Shown here one piece after another: positions 1 to 4,284 of a stretch of 8,411 nucleotides of DNA. The translations under genes and the position numbers were made by a program. Within the stretch, counting starts at the first letter, position 1. Each line of letters opens with the position of its first letter. The notes below the pieces were generated by a model, which worked only from the letters and a program-made list of their open reading frames with translations, was not told the origin of the DNA and made no database searches. The stretch is from JARRNO01 sp037384885 (lineage in GTDB: Bacteria; Acidobacteriota; UBA4820; DSQY01), in assembly GCA_037384885.1 (NCBI GenBank), contig JARRNO010000149.1, positions 1 through 8,411 on the forward strand, in the 5' to 3' direction.

Positions 1-36
1 GTGCGGCCGGTCCGCGTCCCCTTGTACCGGCCGCAC
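1..36. repeat. Perfect 11-bp inverted repeat at window edge
   Basis: GTGCGGCCGGT (1-11) is exactly complementary to ACCGGCCGCAC (26-36), with a 14-base spacer. As RNA this would be a very stable hairpin. No run of T follows on the + strand, so it does not look like a canonical intrinsic terminator for an upstream gene. It could be a Rho-independent-like stop without a U-tract, a protein-binding palindrome or a repeat unit. The window begins at its first base, so the stem may be longer than what is visible. Confidence 0.6.
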
Positions 37-252
37 CGGCAAAACATCCGGATCCGCAGCCGACGTGTGATAAGCTGTTCTTCAGGCCGGGGTCCTTCCT
101 TATAGGGGCATGTACCTTGAGTCGGGAAGGAATGCAAGCCCTTACCGGGAAAGAGCGTCTACGCTGGCTTTGGCCGGCACACACAGGGCGGGGCGGGGGC
201 TCCGCATTGCGGCGCCTTTCCCGGCACGGCCCGCCGCCGGCGTTCATATTTT
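37..252. other. Non-coding leader upstream of thyX
   Basis: I see no convincing gene here. An in-frame ATG at 110 would extend thyX by 52 residues, but that extension is rich in Arg, Pro, Ala and Gly, matches nothing in ThyX and has no good ribosome binding site, so I treat it as untranslated. TATAGG at 101-106 could be a -10 box, but the matching -35 position (78-83, TTCTTC) is poor, so the thyX promoter is not established. I looked for tRNA arms and riboswitch-like motifs and found none. Confidence 0.4.
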
Positions 253-258
253 AGGAGG
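253..258 (+). promoter_or_regulatory. thyX ribosome binding site
   Basis: AGGAGG is a full Shine-Dalgarno match, 7 bases before the ATG at 266. It decides the start in favour of the 270-residue protein over the longer reading from 110. Confidence 0.9.
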
Positions 259-265
259 ATCCGGC

Positions 266-1078
266 ATGCCCCACATCACCAATCCAGAGGCTGAAGCCCT
301 TCTCGATAAAGAGTTTCCAGTACTGGACAAAGGATTTGTCCGGCTCGTTGACTATATGGGAAGCGACGAGCGCATCGTCGCCTCGGCCCGCGTCTCTTAT
401 GGGAAGGGCACCAAGACCTACCGGGAAGACCAGGGGCTGATTAACTACCTGATGCGGAACCAGCACACGTCTCCCTTCGAGCAGGTCGTGCTCACCTTTC
501 ACGTGAAAACGCCGATCTTCGTGGCGCGCCAGTGGGTACGCCACCGTACGGCGAGAATGAACGAGATTTCCGGGCGCTATTCCGTAATGAAGGAAGAATT
601 CTACATCCCGGAACCGGACCAGATCCGGCCCCAGAGCACCTCGAACAAACAAGGGAGAGCCGACGAACCGCTGCCGGCGGACCAGGCCAAAGCCATCGCT
701 GCTTCGCTGGAAAAGCACTACCAACAAGCTTACGAGGCCTACCAAGAGATGCTTGACCAGGGCATCGCGCGCGAGCTGGCGCGCATTGTGCTGCCCCTGA
801 GCCTTTACACGGAATGGTACTGGCAAATGGATCTCCACAACCTCTTTCACTTTCTGAAACTGAGGATGGACGACCACGCCCAGTATGAAATCCGGGAATA
901 CGGGAGAGTCATCGGGGACATCACGCAGAAGGTGGCCCCGATGGCCTGGAGCGCCTTCGAACGTTATGTCCTCCACGGCCGCTTCCTTTCGCGTGAAGAA
1001 CTGGATTGGACGCGGGACCACCGGGCCGGCCGGGAGGACATGCCCAGGCTCCTGCCCCGCAAACTGGGACTGGAATGA
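266..1078 (+). CDS. thyX: Flavin-dependent thymidylate synthase ThyX
   Basis: ThyX methylates dUMP to dTMP using FAD, NAD(P)H and methylenetetrahydrofolate. It replaces the unrelated ThyA and releases tetrahydrofolate, not dihydrofolate. It is a cytosolic homotetramer in known members. The 270-residue product has the family signature RHRX7S at residues 92-102 (RHRTARMNEIS), followed by GRYS. A second conserved block lies at about 176-213: LPLSLYTEWYW, then HNLFHFLKLR and HAQYEIREY, which in the family supplies FAD and dUMP contacts including an arginine in the LR pair. The length is usual for the longer ThyX proteins. An insert at about 112-140 with SNKQGRADE is, from memory, a feature of the FYxPE...SNKQG subgroup. 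The start is set by AGGAGG at 253-258. The next gene begins 69 bases after the stop and may be co-transcribed. Presence of ThyX suggests, but does not prove, that the genome lacks thyA. Confidence 0.96.
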   Translation: MPHITNPEAEALLDKEFPVLDKGFVRLVDYMGSDERIVASARVSYGKGTKTYREDQGLINYLMRNQHTSPFEQVVLTFHVKTPIFVARQWVRHRTARMNEISGRYSVMKEEFYIPEPDQIRPQSTSNKQGRADEPLPADQAKAIAASLEKHYQQAYEAYQEMLDQGIARELARIVLPLSLYTEWYWQMDLHNLFHFLKLRMDDHAQYEIREYGRVIGDITQKVAPMAWSAFERYVLHGRFLSREELDWTRDHRAGREDMPRLLPRKLGLE

Positions 1079-1134
1079 ACTGACGGCACGCCGGGAGGGG
1101 TGCGAGGCCGGAAACCGTGGGGAAACGGTCCGGC

Positions 1135-1140
1135 AGGGAG
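1135..1140 (+). promoter_or_regulatory. Ribosome binding site of the small membrane protein
   Basis: AGGGAG lies 7 bases before the ATG at 1148. It favours this start over an in-frame ATG at 1100, whose 16-residue extension is polar and Gly/Arg-rich and would sit awkwardly before a membrane segment. Confidence 0.7.
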
Positions 1141-1147
1141 CGCCCTC

Positions 1148-1372
1148 ATGCACTTTCACCTGACTCCGGGAAGCCTCCTGGTTTCCCTGCTCGTTTCCAC
1201 GGTCGGCTGGGGTATATACCGTTACGGAAGAAAAGCCGGACGGGGGCCTCAAGTCATTGGCGGCATTCTGCTGATGATCTTCCCTTACTTTATCGGCAGT
1301 ATTCTCTGGATCTTGGTGATCAGCGTTCTGGCGTGCGCCGTCATCTGGTGGCTCGTCAGGGTGGGGTATTGA
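1148..1372 (+). CDS. Small hydrophobic membrane protein, function unknown
   Basis: The product is 74 residues and very hydrophobic. A first membrane segment spans about residues 8-25. It is followed by a short basic loop containing YRYGRKAGRGPQ (about 24-35), then a long hydrophobic stretch at about 36-70 that could form one or two helices, with PYF near its middle. The positive loop would be expected on the cytoplasmic side. The layout (short N-terminus, helix, YGRK-type loop, G-x-LLM-x-PYF) resembles a family of small bacterial hypothetical proteins that I recall from deltaproteobacterial genomes. Some carry the label 'amino acid transport protein', which nothing in this sequence supports. 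It lies 69 bases after thyX on the same strand and is followed at once by a hairpin, so it may be the last gene of a thyX transcript. No catalytic residue is recognisable and I assign no function. Confidence 0.75.
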   Translation: MHFHLTPGSLLVSLLVSTVGWGIYRYGRKAGRGPQVIGGILLMIFPYFIGSILWILVISVLACAVIWWLVRVGY

Positions 1373-1374
1373 TC

Positions 1375-1398
1375 GGCCGGGCATGGCATGCCCCGGCC
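1375..1398 (+). terminator. GC-rich hairpin after the small membrane gene, possible terminator
   Basis: Two bases after the stop codon, GGCCGGG (1375-1381) pairs with CCCGGCC (1392-1398). The pairing continues past a one-base bulge (1391) as CAT with ATG at the tip. The position between this gene and the scpB promoter fits transcription termination. No T-run follows, so it would be a weak or Rho-assisted terminator, or merely a stabilising 3' structure. Confidence 0.45.
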
Positions 1399-1461
1399 TC
1401 GGACAAGGATGGCCCGATCTTCCTGAAAGCCTCTTTTCCGGGACGGTTCCAAGCACCCCTA

Positions 1462-1470
1462 TGCTATAAT
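1462..1470 (+). promoter_or_regulatory. Extended -10 promoter for scpB-rluB-hisC
   Basis: The sequence TGCTATAAT is a perfect extended -10 element (TGn before a consensus TATAAT at 1465-1470). The -35 position at the usual 17-base spacing (1442-1447, GACGGT) is poor, which is common for extended -10 promoters. Transcription would start near 1477, giving a leader of about 19 bases to the GTG start at 1496. Confidence 0.7.
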
Positions 1471-1483
1471 TCAAGGTTTGAAA

Positions 1484-1488
1484 GAGGG
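1484..1488 (+). promoter_or_regulatory. scpB ribosome binding site deciding a GTG start
   Basis: GAGGG ends 7 bases before GTG at 1496. An in-frame TTG at 1478 would lie at or next to the predicted transcription start with no Shine-Dalgarno upstream, and a TTG at 1490 is too close to this site. GTG at 1496 is therefore the best start. Confidence 0.65.
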
Positions 1489-1495
1489 TTTGGCC

Positions 1496-2179
1496 GTGCG
1501 TGATTCCGACCGCGCAGGCGCCGTTGAAGCCATCCTTTTCGTGGCCAGCGAGCCTGTTTCGATCCAGCAATTTTTGGACGCCTTTGACGGACAGGTTTCG
1601 GAAGCCCAGCTCATGCAAGCTCTGGCCTTTCTGGAGGAGGCGTACAAACGCGAAGGCTGCGGCATCGCTCTTCGAAGGGTGGCCGAAGGGTATCAACTCG
1701 TCACCCGGAGCGTCCACGCTCCTTTCGCCCGAAACTTCTTGAAGGCCCAGAACCTGCGAAAACTCACGCCGGCGGCCCTTGAAGTCCTGGCCATCGTGGC
1801 CTACAAGCAGCCCCTGACTTCCGCGGAAATCAGTCATGTGAGGGGGACGGAATCGGGCAGTGTCCTGCGCGGGCTGCTTGAAAAGAAGCTGGTTCGCATC
1901 GCCGGACGCAAACAGGTTGTAGGCCGGCCTCTGCTCTATTCCACCACCAAGGATTTTCTTGTCCATTTCGGCCTGAACTCTCTAGACGATCTGCCGTCGT
2001 TCCGGGAGCTCGAAGAGGTCTTCCGGGAAGGCGTCCGGCAGGAAAGCCTCTTCAAGAACCTTGAAAACGGCGGCGGCCGGAAGGAAGAGGAAGAAGAATC
2101 CCCGCAGCCGCTGGCCGCGGTTGAATCTCCAGAAGACGATACCGAGCGCACAAAGGAGGCGTCCGATGAAAGCCGTTAG
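1496..2179 (+). CDS. scpB: Segregation and condensation protein B, ScpB
   Basis: ScpB is the winged-helix partner of the kleisin ScpA. As a dimer it joins ScpA and the SMC ATPase in the condensin-like complex that compacts and separates chromosomes. The 227-residue product has a first winged-helix domain at about 5-80 (EAILFVASEPVS near its start, GYQLVT near its end) and a second at about 88-165. The second carries the family hallmark: LTPAALEVLAIVAYKQPLTSAEI, then RGTESGSVL, GR...GRPLLYSTTKDFLVHFGL and LDDLP. The tail from about 180 is charged and low in complexity (EEEEE near 197-201), as is usual in the family. The start is GTG, chosen from the promoter and Shine-Dalgarno. scpA is not directly upstream, which is unusual because the two are often adjacent. 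The 3' end overlaps rluB by 14 bases, pointing to translational coupling. Confidence 0.93.
   Translation: MRDSDRAGAVEAILFVASEPVSIQQFLDAFDGQVSEAQLMQALAFLEEAYKREGCGIALRRVAEGYQLVTRSVHAPFARNFLKAQNLRKLTPAALEVLAIVAYKQPLTSAEISHVRGTESGSVLRGLLEKKLVRIAGRKQVVGRPLLYSTTKDFLVHFGLNSLDDLPSFRELEEVFREGVRQESLFKNLENGGGRKEEEEESPQPLAAVESPEDDTERTKEASDESR
2152..2159 (+). promoter_or_regulatory. rluB ribosome binding site inside scpB
   Basis: AAAGGAGG is a near-perfect Shine-Dalgarno 6 bases before ATG 2166 and lies within the last codons of scpB. It decides the rluB start against a longer in-frame reading from 2061, which would only re-read the acidic tail of scpB in another frame. Confidence 0.85.
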
Positions 2180-2948
2180 GCCCTCCCCCTCCGAAAAAAG
2201 AGAAGGTATGCGGCTGAACCGCTTCCTCGCCCGCGCCGGCATGGGTTCCCGCCGGGGCGTGGAGGCGCTCGTCACCGACGGCCGCGTTTCGGTGGACGGA
2301 GAAGTCGTCACCGACCTCGCAACCTATGTCCGCCCCGGCGTGAGCGATGTGCGCGTGGACGGAAGCCGCATCAACCTGCCCAAAGAAAAGACGTCCTTCG
2401 CCTTCTACAAGCCCAAGCAGGTGGTCAGCACGTTAGACGACCCTGAAGGGCGCCCCTGCCTCAAGAACTTCCTGCCCGCCGGTTTTCCGGGCCTGGTTCC
2501 CGTGGGGAGGCTCGATTACCACAGCGAAGGCCTTATGATCCTGACCAATGACGGAGAGCTAAGCAACCGCCTGCTCCACCCGAGGTACGGCAAGATCAAG
2601 GTTTACAGCGTCAAGGTCAAGGGCTCGCCCGATCACGAAGCGCTGGCGCGCCTTTGCCGGGGTATTCGCCTGGAGGGGCGGAAAACGCTCCCTGTGAAGA
2701 TCCGCCGGATGCCTTCCCGCGAAACCCGCCACACCTGGCTGGAGATCCAGATGGCGGAAGGCCGAAAGAACCAGATTCGGGAGATGTTCTTTCGCATCGA
2801 TCATCCGGTGATTAAACTCAAACGAATCGCCATGGGCCCGGTCAAACTGGGCGCTCTTAAGCCGGGGGAGGTCCGGACCCTGACGGCGGAGGAAATCGCC
2901 CTGCTTAACGAGTCGCCGGGCCAGAAACCAACGGGGGGAAAGAAATGA
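2166..2948 (+). CDS. rluB: 23S rRNA pseudouridine synthase, RluB/RsuA family
   Basis: Members isomerise a uridine in rRNA to pseudouridine. RluB acts at 23S position 2605 (E. coli numbering). The 260-residue product starts with an S4 RNA-binding domain at about 15-60 (RLNRFLARAGMGSRRGVE, then GRVSVDG). The catalytic domain follows: YKP at 81-83, then GRLDYHSEGLMILTNDGEL at 114-132 with the catalytic aspartate at D117. Y147 in KVYSVKVKG is the conserved tyrosine, and EGRKNQIREMF at about 199-209 is the C-terminal family motif. RluB is preferred over RsuA and RluE/F from the S4 domain, length and position directly after scpB, a common arrangement. The exact target uridine is inferred. It overlaps scpB by 14 bases and hisC by 4 (ATGA). 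Confidence 0.92.
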   Translation: MKAVRPSPSEKREGMRLNRFLARAGMGSRRGVEALVTDGRVSVDGEVVTDLATYVRPGVSDVRVDGSRINLPKEKTSFAFYKPKQVVSTLDDPEGRPCLKNFLPAGFPGLVPVGRLDYHSEGLMILTNDGELSNRLLHPRYGKIKVYSVKVKGSPDHEALARLCRGIRLEGRKTLPVKIRRMPSRETRHTWLEIQMAEGRKNQIREMFFRIDHPVIKLKRIAMGPVKLGALKPGEVRTLTAEEIALLNESPGQKPTGGKK

Positions 2949-3881
2949 GCTTACACGTTCCGGTTCCCGATCACATTCTGCAAATCCACCCCTACATTCC
3001 AGGCAAGCCCGTGGAAGAAGTCGAACGAGAACTTGGATTGACGGATGTGGTCAAGATGGCGTCCAACGAGAATCCGCTCGGCCCCTCTCCCAAGGCCCTG
3101 GCGGCCCTGCACGACTACTGCGCCAGCCTTCATTATTACCCCGAAGGCAGCGGGTTCTACCTCCGCCAGGCGCTGTCCGAATTCTACAGCCTGCCCATGG
3201 ATCACATCATCCTTGGAAGCGGGTCCGTTGACTTGATAGAATTGATCTGCCGGGCCTTCATGGATGCGTGAACCAACGCCGTGACCAGCGTCCATTCCTT
3301 CGTCTCCTAACGAATCGCCGTCCAGGCGGCGGATCCCCGACACGGTTCTCGTTGTCGTGGATGAAGCCTACAAGGAATTCGTCGAGAAGGAAGACTACGC
3401 GACTGTCCAGCCCCTGCTCGAACGCCACCCCAACCTCGTCGTCCTGGGGACCTTCAGCAAGGCCTACGGCCTCGCCGGCCTCCGGCTGGGCTACGGCTTC
3501 GCCGATCCCGAGGTCCTCGCAGTCATCCACCGGGTGCGCTCCCCTTTCAATGCGAACTCGGCGGCGCAGGTGGCCGGCATCGCGGCGCTGCAGGACCAGG
3601 ACTTCGTCCGGAAGTATGTAGAGCTGAACCTCCGGGAGCGCCGGTACCTGAGCGAGCGACTCACGGAAATGGGAGTGGCGTGGACCCCGTCTGTGGCGAA
3701 CTTCATCTTGGTGGACGTTCCCATTGACGGCCGGGAGTTCTTCGAGAAGCTGCTCCGCGAAGGCGTCATCGTCAGGCCCATGGGCGTATGCGGACTTCCC
3801 GACTCCATGCGTGTGAGCGTGCACCTGAGAGAAGGGAACAACCGTTTCCTCGCCGCCACAAAAAAAGTGCTGGGGCTTTAG
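2945..3881 (+). pseudogene. hisC: Broken histidinol-phosphate aminotransferase, hisC remnant
   Basis: HisC is a PLP enzyme that transaminates imidazole-acetol phosphate to histidinol phosphate in histidine synthesis. The N-terminal part (2945-3268) is clear: SNENPLGPSP at residues 40-49, YPEGSGFYLRQAL, then LGSGSVDLIELICRAF. The frame then meets TGA at 3269-3271. Reading on in the same frame gives AVTSVHSFVS, a second stop TAA at 3308-3310 where a conserved Tyr is expected, then RIAVQAA up to about 3331. Next the frame shifts by one. The sequence resumes as IPDTVLVVVDEAYKEFV (from 3333) and runs intact to TAG at 3879-3881, including the PLP-lysine motif FSKAYGLAGLRLGYG and a C-terminal RVSV arginine. 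About 55-60 codons that should lie between QAA and IPD, including the NPNNPTGT-type block, are missing. The total decoded is about 310 residues against about 360 usual. ATG 2945 overlaps the rluB stop, so the gene was once coupled to it. No active enzyme is expected. A sequencing or assembly error is possible but must explain three separate lesions. Confidence 0.88.
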
Positions 3882-3895
3882 GCCGCTGCGCGGCC
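3881..3895 (+). terminator. Short hairpin at the hisC stop, weak terminator candidate
   Basis: GGCCGC (3881-3886) and GCGGCC (3890-3895) form a perfect 6-bp stem with a 3-base loop, starting on the last base of the hisC stop codon. The following bases, TGTGTCTTGTG, are only moderately T-rich. This may end the scpB-rluB-hisC transcript, but the U-tract is poor. Confidence 0.4.
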
Positions 3896-3896
3896 T

Positions 3897-3926
3897 GTGT
3901 CTTGTGAAGAGTGTCTGGTGTCTTGT
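3897..3926. repeat. Short GTGTCTTGT direct repeats
   Basis: GTGTCTTGT occurs at 3897-3905 and again at 3918-3926, with the one-mismatch copy GTGTCTGGT at 3911-3919 overlapping the last by two bases. Base use here is GT-rich, unlike the GC-rich palindromes after it. No function can be assigned. Confidence 0.5.
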
Positions 3927-3963
3927 TCTCGTTGGTTTTCCGTTGCAGGCAAGGATGTTAAAG

Positions 3964-4015
3964 AAGGCCGTTGCGGGAATCGGCCTTTGACAAGCAAAGG
4001 CCGCCACATTGGCGG
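3964..4015. repeat. Three overlapping hairpins with competing arms
   Basis: AAGGCCG (3964-3970) can pair with CGGCCTT (3981-3987). The same middle arm extended, CGGCCTTTG (3981-3989), can instead pair perfectly with CAAAGGCCG (3995-4003) as a 9-bp stem with a 5-base loop. The third arm runs into CCGCCA (4001-4006), which pairs with TGGCGG (4010-4015) around a 3-base loop. The first two pairings exclude each other. It looks like an attenuator, but it lies about 230 bases before the only candidate promoter of the next gene and has no U-tract, so a repeat-element origin is more likely. Confidence 0.6.
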
Positions 4016-4097
4016 AGCATCGGCCCCGACGGCAGCCGGACGGCGGATGTCGGCGGCCAAAAAGTTGAATAGCCTGCCGCTGCGGGGAATCGGCGCC
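3967..4097. repeat. Pair of ~20-base direct repeats
   Basis: GCCGTTGCGGGAATCGGC at 3967-3984 recurs as GCCGCTGCGGGGAATCGGC at 4076-4094, differing by one substitution and one extra G. The copies start 109 bases apart. Each is itself partly palindromic (GCCG ... CGGC). This supports a duplicated repeat unit in the spacer. Confidence 0.6.
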
Positions 4098-4136
4098 GGG
4101 AGACCCCTCCCACAGTGGCCGCCAAGCGGCTCCTAC
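4092..4136 (-). repeat. REP-like units with GTAG/GTGG heads
   Basis: Read on the - strand, 4118-4136 gives GTAGGAGCCGCTTGGCGGC. This is a GTAG head followed by a palindrome with GCCGC and GCGGC arms around TTG. Directly downstream, 4092-4114 reads TGTGGGAGGGGTCTCCCGG followed by CGCC, with a GTGG head and a GGGA...TCCC palindrome. A tetranucleotide head plus a GC-rich hairpin is the known plan of REP sequences mobilised by RAYT (Y1) transposases. Whether these units are repeated through the genome cannot be seen from one window. Confidence 0.5.
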
Positions 4137-4148
4137 TAACGGCTGCCA

Positions 4149-4164
4149 GCGCGGCGTGCCGCGC
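4149..4164. repeat. GC-rich 7-bp palindrome
   Basis: GCGCGGC (4149-4155) and GCCGCGC (4158-4164) are perfect inverted copies separated by GT. With only 2 bases between the arms, the tip of an RNA stem would have to open. It could be a repeat element end or a protein-binding site. It lies between the REP-like units and the candidate promoter. Confidence 0.5.
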
Positions 4165-4243
4165 AAGTCACGGCGTACGGCGGATAAAGCGCAGGCCGCC
4201 CCCCTTTTCCTTCATGCAGCTCTGTCTCGCCGCTCCTCCGGTG

Positions 4244-4249
4244 TACAAT
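4244..4249 (+). promoter_or_regulatory. Candidate -10 box for the DHH/nucleotidyltransferase gene
   Basis: TACAAT differs from TATAAT at one base and stands 36 bases before the ATG at 4285, within a locally AT-richer patch. The -35 region at 17-base spacing (4221-4226, TCTGTC) is poor. A second possible box, TATAAG at 4253-4258, overlaps the same patch. It is supported mainly by position after a gene-free spacer. Confidence 0.4.
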
Positions 4250-4268
4250 ATGTATAAGGAACAGAGAC

Positions 4269-4276
4269 GGGAGGAG
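4269..4276 (+). promoter_or_regulatory. Ribosome binding site of the DHH/nucleotidyltransferase gene
   Basis: GGGAGGAG lies 8 bases before the ATG at 4285. It fixes the start exactly where the DHH domain begins (MILITAHTNADFDA). Confidence 0.8.
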
Positions 4277-4284
4277 CGCGGAGC

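Larger units (their letters stand above)
3882..4284. other. 403-base spacer without genes, dense in palindromes and repeats
   Basis: No reading frame here has a plausible start or recognisable protein. The spacer holds GTGTCTTGT repeats (3897-3926), a set of overlapping hairpins (3964-4015), two copies of a roughly 20-base repeat (3967-3985 and 4076-4097), two REP-like units readable on the - strand (4092-4136), a 7-bp palindrome (4149-4164) and a candidate promoter with ribosome binding site for the next gene (4244-4276). The density of such elements between two transcription units suggests an interspersed-repeat (BIME-like) block, not a conserved regulatory leader. Confidence 0.6.

Noticed and set aside
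110..265. N-terminal extension of ThyX from ATG 110
   Set aside because: It has no ribosome binding site and its composition does not match ThyX, whereas AGGAGG is ideally placed for ATG 266.
251..1966. A 571-codon open frame on the - strand across thyX, the small membrane gene and scpB
   Set aside because: It lies antisense to three well-supported genes and has no recognisable motif. Long antisense frames are common in GC-rich genes because of third-position G/C bias.
3269..3310. Stop-codon recoding (TGA and TAA read as amino acids) to rescue hisC
   Set aside because: Two different stop codons, plus a frame-shifting deletion of a core segment, cannot be rescued by recoding. No selenocysteine-type context was evident.
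3268..3621. A separate 117-codon + strand frame overlapping hisC
   Set aside because: It is rich in Arg and Ser and is an out-of-frame reading of the HisC C-terminal region, where the 3357-3881 frame gives an unmistakable aminotransferase.
3258..4166. A 302-codon open frame on the - strand over the hisC C-terminal half and the spacer
   Set aside because: It is the complement of a clear HisC remnant and of palindrome-rich spacer. The product has no domain or composition that looks like a real protein.
3882..4284. CRISPR array or integron-type attachment site
   Set aside because: The repeats are few, unequal and unevenly spaced, there are no uniform spacers, and no integrase or cas gene is present.
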